In this document: piece by piece, positions 51,455 to 59,993 of the stretch | Numbering within the stretch: position 1 is the first letter of the stretch | How the letters are laid out: each line of letters starts with the position of its first letter | Origin: Nannocystis bainbridge | Lineage (GTDB): Bacteria; Myxococcota_A; Polyangia; Nannocystales; Nannocystaceae | NCBI RefSeq assembly: GCF_028368995.1 | Contig: NZ_JAQNDL010000005.1 | Location: 506,501-570,500 of the forward strand | Direction of reading: 5' to 3' | Length of the DNA: 64,000 nucleotides | Made by a program: the position numbers and the translations under genes | Notes under the pieces: model-generated | The model's database searches: none | Seen by the model: the letters and a program-made list of their open reading frames with translations, nothing else | Told to the model about the DNA's origin: nothing

Positions 51455-53368
51455 TCACCTGTCCGCGAAGAACTCGTGCGCGTCGACGTACTTGACCCCG
51501 AGCGAGCGCGCGAAGTCGCGGTCGCTGTCCATGTCGCCGACCATGACGACCCCCTCGCGCGCCAGCCCGTGGCGCTGGATCAGCGACACGCCGAGCCCCG
51601 GCAGCGGCTTGCGGCAGAAGCAGCCGGCCGGGAACGCCGGGTGCGGGCAATACATCACCTCGGCCACCGGCAGGTCGAGCAGCGCCATCGTGCGCGCGAA
51701 CGCGGCCTCGACCGCCTCCTTGCTGACCGTCCCTGACGCCACCCCGCTCTGGTTCGACACGAAGAACAGCTTGTAGCCCTCGTCGACGAACCGTTGCAGC
51801 ACCTCGCGCCGGTTCGGCAGCAGCTCGACGTCCTCGGGGTCGCGCGGGTAGATCTCGCCGCTCCGGGTCTTGCGCAGCGTGCCGTCGACGTCGAGCAGCA
51901 GGCCCTTGCCGGTGAATTGCGGATCGACGCGTCGTACGAACGGGACCTCCTCGACCGCGCCGAAGCCCTCGTCGACGTGCGGTGCCTCGAAGCTGGCCGC
52001 CCACTTCGCCATCGCCGCCGGCGGCGGCAGGTTGGGGTCGTCCTTCGCCAGGTCCTTCAATTCCTCGGGCCCGAGCAGCTTGCCGTAGCGCTCGAGGATT
52101 CGCAGCACCACGTTCGCGTAGGCCTCGTCGATCGGCGTGGCGAGGTAGCGGCAGCGGACCGGCACCCCGTGCGCGTGCGCCGTGCGGATCACCGCGAACC
52201 GCGACGCCCGCGTCGAATAGGTGTTGTCGAGCACCACCCGCCGCTGCCCCGCGGCCAGCAGCGCGCCGAGCTTCGGCACCAGCTCCTCGAGGCTCCCGCC
52301 GATCAGATCGCGGTTCAGCCGCGCGTAGCCGCGATCGACGTAGCGCGCCACCTCCGACGATTTGCCGGCCCCCTGCACCCCCATCATGATCACGACCTCC
52401 GGCTCGTCGCCCGGGCCCTCGCCGGTCACCAGCGCGCGCAGCCCCGCGGGCACCGTCGGCGGCGCCGTGGCGGCCAGCGCCTCGGGCGTCGGCGCGAACG
52501 AGATCTTGCTCTCGAGGTCGACGCGGTCGCGGTCGCCGAACGGGACCTTCAGCGCGCGCAGGCTCGACTCGACGCTCGCGCGCTTGGTGGCCCCGAACAG
52601 CGGCACCACCGGCGGCCCGAGGGCGACCAGGGCCGCCAGCGCCGCCTCGTGCGGCGTGACGCCGTGGCGCGCCGCGATCGGCTTGACCGCCCGGTTCTTC
52701 AGCAGGTTGGCCGTCTTCGCGTGCCCGCCGAGCGGCCGGTGGGCCAAAAACGGGACGCCGAGCTGCCGCGCCAGCGCCACCAGCCCGTCGACCCCGCTGT
52801 TGCGATCCATGACGCTGAGCTCGTTCTGGATCGCCTGCACCTTGAAGTGCCGCTCGGCCTGGCGCACCTCCGCGATCGACGTGTTCGACAGCCCGAGGTG
52901 CTCGATCTTGCCTTCCTTCTGCAGCTCGGCCAGCGCCGCCAGGCTCTCCTCGAGCGGCGTCTTCGGATCGTTGGCGTGCAGCAGCAGCATGAAGATCCGC
53001 TCGACCCCCAGCGCCTTGAGGCTGCCCTCGACCATCTTGCGCAGGTGCTCGCGGCGCCCGTTCGGCACCCACTTGCCCTTCGGCCGCGCCAGCCCGGCCT
53101 TGGTCACCACGCGGACCTGCTCACGCGGGCCGCTCCAGCCGCTCAGCGCCTTGCGCACCAGCTCCTCGCCGTAGTGCAGGTCCTTGTCGGCGAGCGCGTA
53201 CGAGTCGGCGGTGTCGAGCAGCCGGATGCCCTGATCGAGGGCGAAGCGAATGACCTCGATCGCCTCGGCCTCGGCCGGTCGACCTTCCGTCGACAATCGC
53301 AGCAGACCGAGACCGAGCGGGACTTCGAGGGTACCGAGGACGCCATGGAGGGGGGTAGTGGTGCTCAC
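51455..53368 (-). CDS. Three-domain fusion: aldo/keto reductase, polynucleotide-kinase-like kinase, HAD phosphatase
   Basis: A 637-residue protein. I prefer the GTG at 53368 over a TTG at 53407. Residues 1-295 form an aldo/keto reductase with an intact tetrad: Asp52, Tyr57, Lys90 (VVTKAG) and His131 (LLLHAND). Residues 325-445 form a P-loop kinase (GVQGAGKS at 330-337) followed by GYARLNRDLIG and VVLDNTYSTRASR, which closely resemble the kinase of animal and T4 polynucleotide kinase. Residues 485-637 form a HAD-IIIA phosphatase: DVDGT (Asp493, Asp495), SNQ, the zinc loop CPH...CFC (Cys574, His576, Cys583, Cys585) and GDMDSD. Kinase before phosphatase is the T4 Pnkp order. Substrate and pathway are unknown. 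Confidence 0.9.
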   Translation of the reverse strand: MSTTTPLHGVLGTLEVPLGLGLLRLSTEGRPAEAEAIEVIRFALDQGIRLLDTADSYALADKDLHYGEELVRKALSGWSGPREQVRVVTKAGLARPKGKWVPNGRREHLRKMVEGSLKALGVERIFMLLLHANDPKTPLEESLAALAELQKEGKIEHLGLSNTSIAEVRQAERHFKVQAIQNELSVMDRNSGVDGLVALARQLGVPFLAHRPLGGHAKTANLLKNRAVKPIAARHGVTPHEAALAALVALGPPVVPLFGATKRASVESSLRALKVPFGDRDRVDLESKISFAPTPEALAATAPPTVPAGLRALVTGEGPGDEPEVVIMMGVQGAGKSSEVARYVDRGYARLNRDLIGGSLEELVPKLGALLAAGQRRVVLDNTYSTRASRFAVIRTAHAHGVPVRCRYLATPIDEAYANVVLRILERYGKLLGPEELKDLAKDDPNLPPPAAMAKWAASFEAPHVDEGFGAVEEVPFVRRVDPQFTGKGLLLDVDGTLRKTRSGEIYPRDPEDVELLPNRREVLQRFVDEGYKLFFVSNQSGVASGTVSKEAVEAAFARTMALLDLPVAEVMYCPHPAFPAGCFCRKPLPGLGVSLIQRHGLAREGVVMVGDMDSDRDFARSLGVKYVDAHEFFADR

Positions 53369-53674
53369 GGGACCACTGGCATAACGCCGAGCGAGGGGCG
53401 GAATCAACCGCGTCCCCGTGAATTGTCGAGAGCACCCCGCCGCCGCCGTCCCCGCCGCCGGACTTGCCTCACGGCCTCCGACCCCCGAACTGCACGCCGG
53501 CTCCCGCGCTCACGAGCGAGGCCCGTCGCCGACCCACCGCCCGCGCGTCGCTAGGGCCGCGAATCACCTGTCCTCGGGGACATATGCGCCGACGACCGCG
53601 CCTTCATGACGGTCGCGGCCTCCCCTCCTTCGCCCTCACCGGCGAATGCCCTTACGCGGACGCCCCGGCCAGTG
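53369..53674. other. 306-base intergenic region before the IS66 remnant
   Basis: It lies between the divergent fusion gene and the second IS66 tnpA remnant. Apart from the hairpin at 53569-53582 I see no gene, terminal repeat or promoter of quality. Confidence 0.4.
53569..53582. repeat. GGACATGTCC-family hairpin (core only)
   Basis: TGTCC-TCGG-GGACA lies about 90 bases before the IS66 tnpA remnant. It is the easternmost member of the family seen in the window. Confidence 0.45.
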
Positions 53675-53969
53675 ATGGCAGGCCCACGTGACGGCGTGGG
53701 CGTCGAGCGGGCTGTCGTGCAAGGACTATGCGGCCAGGGCCGGCGTCAACCCGCGGACATTGACTTGGTGGAAGTCGAAGCTGGCGAGCGTCGGCGCGGC
53801 CGGGCCAGCGCCGGTGAGCTTCGTCGAGGTGACGGAGCAGCTAACCGCGCCGGCGAGCTCAGAGGTCGCGGTGATCGCTGTTCTGTCAGCTGCGCGACTC
53901 GGTGGTGCGGGACCGGGGCTGACGGCGCACCCGCGACTTCCCGGCCACGTCGACATGATGACCGCGTGA
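53675..53969 (+). pseudogene. IS66 TnpA-like remnant, frameshifted (copy 2)
   Basis: From the ATG at 53675 to about 53850 the DNA is highly similar to 36416-36590 (copy 1). A net gain of about 10 bases after ATGGCAGGCCCAC shifts the frame, so the HTH part (LSCKDYAARAGVNPRTLTWWKSKL, FVEVTEQL) can only be read from a GTG at 53688. Beyond FVEVTEQL the sequence diverges from copy 1 and runs to a stop at 53969 as VIAVLSAARLGGAGPG. No tnpB or tnpC is nearby. This is a decayed element; both copies keep only the DNA-binding part. Confidence 0.65.
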
Positions 53970-54072
53970 TCCCACGGCGCGGCGCGGTCGGGTGCGCACG
54001 GCGGAGCGAGGCGCGACGTCGACCACCGCGCCTGCGGGGACCGCGACGCAGATCGTGTGCTACTCGAGGGCG

Positions 54073-54609
54073 GTGACCACGACGCACACAGGGTTCGCAA
54101 TCGCCACGGAGACGATCCTGGAGACCGACTGGAGGCGCGTCGGGATGGTCGTAGCGATCGGGACAGTGGTCCCCGCGACCGTCGGCGCGCCGTTCTGGCA
54201 GGCGTTCATGGCTGATACGGGCGGCCTCCTGAACGCGTTCCAAGCGCTCGCGCGGACGCTCTTCTTTGTCATGGGGGGGCTGATCGTCGTCTGGCTCATG
54301 GTGCCCGGGGCGACCTACATCCGGCGGACCGCGATCCGCATCGATCTGTTCGAGCACGGCGTCGAGCTGCGCGACGCCGCGGGCGCGGTGCTCGGCCAGA
54401 CCGCCGACGGCAGCCTGCGGGTGACGCACGCCAACCTGCGGTCGACCAAGAGCATGCTGGGTGGTCTGCGCCTCGACCATCGCGGCGGCGCGCTGCTGAT
54501 CTCGCCGAACCCGACGCTCGCGCCGTGGCCGGGTCAAGCAGCGCAGGATGGCATGTGGCACTTCGTGTCCGGCCCGATGTACGAGGGGCTGCGGCGCCTC
54601 GCCGCGTGA
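54073..54609 (+). CDS. Membrane protein with two segments, hypothetical
   Basis: A 178-residue protein. I prefer the GTG at 54073 after a GAGGGCG site; the frame is open upstream to 53992 but reads into the tail of the IS66 remnant. Two membrane segments (about residues 24-45, VGMVVAIGTVVPATVGAPFW, and 56-78, ALARTLFFVMGGLIVVWLMV) precede a soluble beta-rich domain (RIDLFEHGVELRDAAGAVLGQ, LRLDHRGGALLISPN) resembling a small PH-like or sandwich fold. Function unknown. The stop is 283 bases before the giant sigma factor gene. Confidence 0.6.
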   Translation: MTTTHTGFAIATETILETDWRRVGMVVAIGTVVPATVGAPFWQAFMADTGGLLNAFQALARTLFFVMGGLIVVWLMVPGATYIRRTAIRIDLFEHGVELRDAAGAVLGQTADGSLRVTHANLRSTKSMLGGLRLDHRGGALLISPNPTLAPWPGQAAQDGMWHFVSGPMYEGLRRLAA

Positions 54610-54892
54610 GCATCAGGGCGCGTGCGTCAGCTCGAGGGTCTGCCACTCGAGGTCGAGTGCCCGGCGTGCCCGGACGCTGCGCCCCGCCGCGGGCGAGTCC
54701 GCCGCTCCACAACCGCGTGGCTGTGGGCGCGACGGTCAGCACGAGCGGGTGGGAAGGAGTGACTTCGTTGTCGCGGAAAGCTCCGACGACGAGGATGTGG
54801 TGGACTTCCGCACGCTGCGCGCTCGAAGGCCGCCAAAAAATCGACCTCGCCTTTGCAACACTCGCCTGCGCGGCGGCGTGCCGCGGTGAACG

Positions 54893-57800
54893 ATGACCCA
54901 CTCCGTAGCGACCGCCGCCCTCGCGGACATGAAGTGGCTGCAACGCCTGGCCGCCGCCCTCGCACGCGACGCCGATGACGCCGCCGACCTCGTGCAGGAC
55001 ACACTCGTGGCTGCATGGTCCCACCCGCCGGCCGACGAGCACCAGCCGCTGCGTCCGTGGCTGGCGACCGTCCTTCGCAACCGCTTCCGCATGCAGCTGC
55101 GCACCCAGGCGCGCCGCGATCGGCGTGAGCAGTCCGGCGCGTCGACCGGGGCGACCACCACCGAGCCCGACCGGGAGTTGCTGCGCATCGAGCTGCTGCG
55201 GGTGCTCCTCCACGAGCTCGAGCAGCTCGCGCCCGAGGACCGGAAGATCCTGGTTCGTCGGTTCTTCCAGGGGGAGAGCGCGGCCGAGATCGCCCACGGG
55301 CTCGCCCTGCCCGCGGCGACCGTGCGCTCGCGCCTCCACCGCTCGCTCCAGCGGCTGCGTGCTCGACTGGACGAGCAATTCGGGGGGCGTTCGGCCTGGT
55401 GTGCCCTGGTCCTGCCCGCACCTCCCGGCGCCTCGATCCGACACGCGGGCCACAGCGGCACCATGAGCATCCCCGTGAAATTCATCCTCGGGACGGGCCT
55501 CGGTATCGTCGGTGTGGCCGGCTGGCTCGCGCTCACCGGACCATCCCCGGCACCTCCCTCCGCGGGCTCTACCGCCTCGCAACCCGTCCTGCAGCCACCG
55601 GTCGAAGGACGGGCGAGCACGGCCATCGAGCCGCGCCGTGCGGCTCGTGCAGCCATCTCCGGGTTCGTGCGCGATCGAGAGGGGGGCCCGGTCCCGGCCG
55701 CGACCGTGTGCGCGGCGTCCTCGTCGGAGGCGCTCGGCGCGTCCGAGCGGCGCGCGAGACCTTGCACGATCGCCGCGGCTGACGGCTCGTACCGCCTGGA
55801 CGGCCTGCTGGCAGCGCCGCATCGGGTCACCGCCAGCGCGCCGCATTTCATCCCGCAGGCGCATCGCAGCGGCACCGGGGCCCGGGCGCGCGAGCTGGTG
55901 CTCCTGCGCTCCGGGCAGGAAGAGCACGGCATCGACATCACGCTGCTGCCCGGCGGGGTCCAGCTCGTCGGCATCGTGCGCGACCTCGGCGGCGGTGAGG
56001 TCGATGGGGCGATCCTCGAAGCGGGCGACGCAGCCGGATACTCGGGCGCGGACGGGAGGTTCTCGCTGTGGGTCCCACCGGGCGAGGTGCTTGTGACAGC
56101 GACCGCGGAGGGCTATGCGGACAGGCAAGCCTCCGGACGCGCGCCGGGATTGACGCTAGAGATCCTCATGACTCCGGAGTCGGTGTTGCTCGGCCGGGTG
56201 GTGCGTGCCGATGATGGATCGCCGGTCGCAGGCGCCGAGGTGAGCGCGCTCGACGGCGGCTGGGGTCGCAAGGGGCCGTCGTTCACCGACGCGTCCGGGA
56301 ACTTCAGGATCGACGCGCTGCGACCCGGAGCCTACAAGGCGCGGGCGCTGCATGACGATGGTTATGGGGCCGGCGAGGCGCTGGTGGTGCTCGGCCTCGG
56401 TGAAACATCCGCGCCGGTCGAGGTTCGCATGCACCCGGCTTTCCTGGTCGAAGGGACAGTCGTGATCACTGGCGGAGGCAATTGCGATCGCGGCTCGGTC
56501 ATCCTCTCGGACCCCCACGGCCAGCGTCACTCGCCTATCGCCCCCGACGGCCGGGTGCGGGTCCCCGGGCTGTTGCCCGGGAGTTACGAGGTGGATGTCA
56601 GGTGCGAAGGGTTCGCATCGGCGCCGAGCTACCCGCCTCTGACGATCGCCGACCGCAGCCTCCGCGAGCTGCGGTGGGAGGTCCGACCGGGCCAGACGAT
56701 CCGCGGCACGGTCGTCACCACCACCCGTGGACCCTTCACTGCGATGACGGTGACGGCGAGCCCGCAAGCCGACCCGAGCCGCGCGAACGCGCAGTCGACC
56801 AGCGGACGCGCGCAGGCTGACAGCGCCGGACGATTCGAAGTCACGGGCCTGCTGCCGGGGCGCTATTCCATGCGCGTGTACGGCGGAGATCCACCGCAGC
56901 TCCTCGCGGGGCCCGAGGTCGAGGTTCGTGAGGGGCATGACCTCGACGACATCCGCATCGAGCTCCCCGCGGCCGGTGAGGTCCGCGGCGAGGTCCGCGA
57001 CTTCCACGGCCGAGCCATCCCCGGTGCGCGCGTCTTGCTGCGCGGACCGACCCACGCGCAGACGACCAGCCTCGATGACGGGAGCTTCCGTCTCTCCGGC
57101 ATCGCCCCCGGCGCGTACCAGGCGAGCGTGAACAAGAGCTACCAGCCGCTGCGCATGCACGGCGCAAACGACGGCGAGCAGCCGCGCGTGGCGGTCGAAG
57201 CCGGCGAGACCGCGGTCCTCGACCTCGTCGTCGAGGCCCCGGACGGGCGGATCTCCGGACGGGTCGTGGATGGCGACGCGGCAGCGCTCGACGACGTCTT
57301 CGTCGAGGTCTTGCGCGAGCCCGAGAGCGGCCCGCCCGGGGCCGCCTTGCGCGACATGCGGTGGAGCATGGACCGCGGCCTGCGGCCGCGCATGACCGAC
57401 AGCGAGGGGAGATTCGAGTTCGGCGAGCTGCCTGAAGGGACCTATGCGCTCGTGGCCCACCGGCGCGGCGGCGGCGAGGGAGTGCTCGAGCGCGTGGCGC
57501 TGGGCAGCGAGGTCATCGTCAAGATCGCCGCGCCGGGCTCGCTGGTCGGGCGGGTGCGCTTGCCCGGCGGCGGCGGGCCGGAGCGATTCTCGGTGGAGCT
57601 CCGCGATGTCGCGTCCGGCTACCAGGTGCGCGACAGCTTCTTCCGCACCGACGGGACGTTCGCGTTCCCGCAGGTGCCCGCGGGCGACTTCGTGGTCGCA
57701 GTCGAGGCGCCCGAGGGCGCGGGCAAGGCCGAGGTCACGCTGGCGACGGGCCAGCGCGCGCAGGTCGAGGTCGCGCTGGCGGGACGCGTGACCGTCCGCG

Positions 57801-58378
57801 GCCGCGTGCTCGACCTCGACACCGGCGCCCCGGTCCCGGGGATGCGCGTGAAGTTCGGCGCGGAGGGGAGAGAGGCGTTCATCAGCTCGGCCGACCACGT
57901 CGACGAGCGCTCCGTGACCGACGCGGAGGGCCGGTTCGAAGTCGCCGACGTGCCTGTCGGCCAGGCGACGGTGATCGTGACTGCCAGGAGCTTCGGAGCG
58001 ACGAGCGACCACGAGACCCTCTGGTCGCGCGCGCAGATCTCGAGCGGCAGCGTGGTCGAACTGGCGCCGCTCGAGGTGCTGCGACGCCGGCTTCAACCCG
58101 ATGACGAGGCCGGTGAGCTCGGAGTGACGATGCTTCGAGACGACCCAGCGGCGGGAGCGAAGGCGGCCCGGCCGACCGTCGCATTCGTGCAGCCTGGCGG
58201 CCCGGCGGCGCGCGCCGGCCTGCGGATCGGCGACGTGATCGTCGCCGTCGACGGCCATGACGTCACCGGCGACCACGTGCATCGCTTCGACGCCCTGACG
58301 CGAGTACCCGCGGGCACCGAGCTCCGCCTCGAGCTCGCGCGAGGAGACAGCGTCACGCTGATCGCCGCACGACGATGA
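54893..58378 (+). CDS. ECF sigma factor fused to membrane segment, beta-sandwich repeats and PDZ domain
   Basis: A single uninterrupted 1161-residue frame. Residues 10-75 are sigma region 2 (DDAADLVQDTLVAAWSHPP, RPWLATVLRNRFR). Residues 100-160 are region 4 (LAPEDRKILVRRFFQGESAAEIAHGLALPAATVRSRLHRSLQRLR). Residues 194-215 are a membrane segment (PVKFILGTGLGIVGVAGWLALTG). From about 253 to 1060 there are roughly nine carboxypeptidase-regulatory-like beta sandwiches (ISGFVRDREGGPVPAATV, VLLGRVVRADDGSPVAGAEV, VRGEVRDFHGRAIPGARV, VRGRVLDLDTGAPVPGMRV and others). Residues 1080-1161 form a PDZ domain (VQPGGPAARAGLRIGDVIVAVDGHDV). Topology implies a cytoplasmic sigma factor held at the membrane by an exported sensor, released perhaps by proteolysis. 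The mechanism is inference. Confidence 0.9.
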   Translation: MTHSVATAALADMKWLQRLAAALARDADDAADLVQDTLVAAWSHPPADEHQPLRPWLATVLRNRFRMQLRTQARRDRREQSGASTGATTTEPDRELLRIELLRVLLHELEQLAPEDRKILVRRFFQGESAAEIAHGLALPAATVRSRLHRSLQRLRARLDEQFGGRSAWCALVLPAPPGASIRHAGHSGTMSIPVKFILGTGLGIVGVAGWLALTGPSPAPPSAGSTASQPVLQPPVEGRASTAIEPRRAARAAISGFVRDREGGPVPAATVCAASSSEALGASERRARPCTIAAADGSYRLDGLLAAPHRVTASAPHFIPQAHRSGTGARARELVLLRSGQEEHGIDITLLPGGVQLVGIVRDLGGGEVDGAILEAGDAAGYSGADGRFSLWVPPGEVLVTATAEGYADRQASGRAPGLTLEILMTPESVLLGRVVRADDGSPVAGAEVSALDGGWGRKGPSFTDASGNFRIDALRPGAYKARALHDDGYGAGEALVVLGLGETSAPVEVRMHPAFLVEGTVVITGGGNCDRGSVILSDPHGQRHSPIAPDGRVRVPGLLPGSYEVDVRCEGFASAPSYPPLTIADRSLRELRWEVRPGQTIRGTVVTTTRGPFTAMTVTASPQADPSRANAQSTSGRAQADSAGRFEVTGLLPGRYSMRVYGGDPPQLLAGPEVEVREGHDLDDIRIELPAAGEVRGEVRDFHGRAIPGARVLLRGPTHAQTTSLDDGSFRLSGIAPGAYQASVNKSYQPLRMHGANDGEQPRVAVEAGETAVLDLVVEAPDGRISGRVVDGDAAALDDVFVEVLREPESGPPGAALRDMRWSMDRGLRPRMTDSEGRFEFGELPEGTYALVAHRRGGGEGVLERVALGSEVIVKIAAPGSLVGRVRLPGGGGPERFSVELRDVASGYQVRDSFFRTDGTFAFPQVPAGDFVVAVEAPEGAGKAEVTLATGQRAQVEVALAGRVTVRGRVLDLDTGAPVPGMRVKFGAEGREAFISSADHVDERSVTDAEGRFEVADVPVGQATVIVTARSFGATSDHETLWSRAQISSGSVVELAPLEVLRRRLQPDDEAGELGVTMLRDDPAAGAKAARPTVAFVQPGGPAARAGLRIGDVIVAVDGHDVTGDHVHRFDALTRVPAGTELRLELARGDSVTLIAARR

Positions 58379-58403
58379 ATCGCCGGACCGACGCGACGCG
58401 TGA

Positions 58404-59084
58404 TCACCGGCCTCTCGCCGACGCCTTCGACTCTCCCTTCTCGAGCGCGAGCATCGTGACGCTGCGGCGCGTCTTCAGGCGGGCGTGGGCCCGCAGCGCC
58501 ATGCCCGGGTGCCAGCGGTAGGCGGCGTGCAGCAGCGCCGAGTACGGGTGGACGAGCACCAGGAGACCTCCGGGCGCCAGCACGCGCATCACCTCGCGTC
58601 GCAGCGCCCGGCCGTAGCGCGAGAACGGGAACGGGGCGAGGTAGTACAGCAGCTCCGAGATCACGATCGCGTCGTACTCGCCGCTCCGCAGCCCGCGCAG
58701 CACCGTCAGCGCGTCGCCGACGTGGTCCTCGCCAGCGACCTCGACCCGCGCCCGCGCCCGCTCGACCGCCGCCGCCGAGATGTCGACCAGGCTGATCCGC
58801 TCCCCGTGGGCCCGCAGATGCCGCGCCAAAAAGCCCTCGCCGCAGCCGACGTCGAGCAAATGACGCGCACGCCGCCCCTGCAGCCCGTAGGCGGCCATCG
58901 CCCGCTTGAGCTCGTCGTAGCGGCTGGCCGCGTACCCCCACGGATCGACGCGCTCGTACTTGGCGTCGAAGAACGCCTGGCCGAAGCCGCTCTCGTTCCA
59001 TAGCTGTCGCAGGTAGTGCCCGAAATCGCGGAGGTCGCCGAGGTAGACGCCGAGGAAGGTCTTGCGAGGTTGCTTCGCGGTCAT
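58404..59084 (-). CDS. SAM-dependent methyltransferase (NodS-like)
   Basis: A 226-residue methyltransferase. Motif I is HLLDVGCGEGFLARHLRAHG, strand-2 acid in ISLVDISAAAVERA, and motif IV YDAIVISELLYYLAPF. The N-terminal FFDAKYERVDPWGYAASRYDELK is the hallmark of NodS-type N-methyltransferases and relatives that act on sugars or other small molecules. A signal peptide is absent, so it is cytoplasmic. The C-terminal half (PGGLLVLVHPYSALLHAAYRW) closes the Rossmann fold. It is convergent with the giant sigma gene. The substrate is not predictable. Confidence 0.87.
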   Translation of the reverse strand: MTAKQPRKTFLGVYLGDLRDFGHYLRQLWNESGFGQAFFDAKYERVDPWGYAASRYDELKRAMAAYGLQGRRARHLLDVGCGEGFLARHLRAHGERISLVDISAAAVERARARVEVAGEDHVGDALTVLRGLRSGEYDAIVISELLYYLAPFPFSRYGRALRREVMRVLAPGGLLVLVHPYSALLHAAYRWHPGMALRAHARLKTRRSVTMLALEKGESKASARGR

Positions 59085-59260
59085 CGTGCGGGGAACCTGT
59101 AAAGTGGGAGCTCGGGGGTGGATGGCAGGAAAACGCCGAGAGGTCCGCGGATGATAGGCCGAGGCGACGACCGCCGCACGGGACTCGCCTCTGGTGTTCA
59201 GGCCTCAGGCGACGCGAGGGCGTCGGAGATCGAAGCAGCGGCGGTGTCGAAGCGGAGACC

Positions 59261-59983
59261 ATGCGCCAGGCTCTGCCGCTCCGCGTCCGCGCGATGACAC
59301 CGCTCGTCTGGCTCCTGGGCGCCGCCTGCCCGCCGAATGGCACCACGACCGCGACCGAGGGCCCGGGCCCGGGCCCGACGACCGGCGATTCCGGAACGAC
59401 GGCGAACCATTCGGGTGCGAGCATGGGTGGCCCCACGGGCGACCCGCCGGACACCACGGGTGACTCGGACGGCACCTGCGAGCCGACCGCTGGCGAGCCG
59501 GTCTGCAGCGCCATCCCGGTGACTCCGGGCGGCGACCTCGGGTGCGGCGGCGAGGAGCTCACGATCTCCGGCTGCGATCAGCTCGCCGGCTACGAGCTCT
59601 GCCCCAACCTCGCGGTCCACCGCCACACCGCCAGTATCCCGTGCGACGACAGCCAGCTCTGCGATCCCCGGTTCTCCTGTAGCACCGACGAGGAGTGCGG
59701 CCCCGGCGAGGCCTGCGTCTGCGACGTCACCTGGGGCGAAGACCACCCCACCCCGGGGCCATTCTCACGATACACCTCATGCGTATCGGCGCAGTGCCGT
59801 ACGGACGCGGATTGCGCCTTTGGCATGCGCTGCGGGGTCGATACCCATTGTCGTGATGTCCAGGGGCTCTACTGTCACACCCCGGAGGACGGCTGCGAGG
59901 GCGACGCCGACTGCCCGGAGCGCTGCGGCTATTCGCCCGAGGAGAAGCGGTGGTTCTGCATGGGACACGTGTTCTGTGAGTGA
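59261..59983 (+). CDS. Cys-rich lipoprotein
   Basis: A 240-residue protein. The N-terminus (LPLRVRAMTPLVWLLGAAC) is a lipoprotein signal with Cys23; an ATG 11 codons downstream would also keep part of it. A Thr/Gly/Pro stalk (GPGPGPTTGDSGTT) leads to a domain with about 24 cysteines in short spacings (CSTDEECGPGEACVC, CRTDADCAFGMRC, CEGDADCPERC), typical of small disulfide loops. These resemble units in other lipoproteins of this window. It is 10 bases upstream of a similar gene, with which it probably forms an operon. Unknown function. Confidence 0.75.
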   Translation: MRQALPLRVRAMTPLVWLLGAACPPNGTTTATEGPGPGPTTGDSGTTANHSGASMGGPTGDPPDTTGDSDGTCEPTAGEPVCSAIPVTPGGDLGCGGEELTISGCDQLAGYELCPNLAVHRHTASIPCDDSQLCDPRFSCSTDEECGPGEACVCDVTWGEDHPTPGPFSRYTSCVSAQCRTDADCAFGMRCGVDTHCRDVQGLYCHTPEDGCEGDADCPERCGYSPEEKRWFCMGHVFCE

Positions 59984-59993
59984 GGGGGAGAGC

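Noticed and set aside
51456..51476. CACCTGTCCGCGAAGAA near the end of the three-domain fusion gene
   Set aside because: It lacks the second GGACA arm and is explained by coding sequence.
56156..58282. 708-codon open frame on the minus strand
   Set aside because: It lies antisense to the giant ECF sigma fusion and has an Arg/His/Asp-rich composition without any fold pattern.
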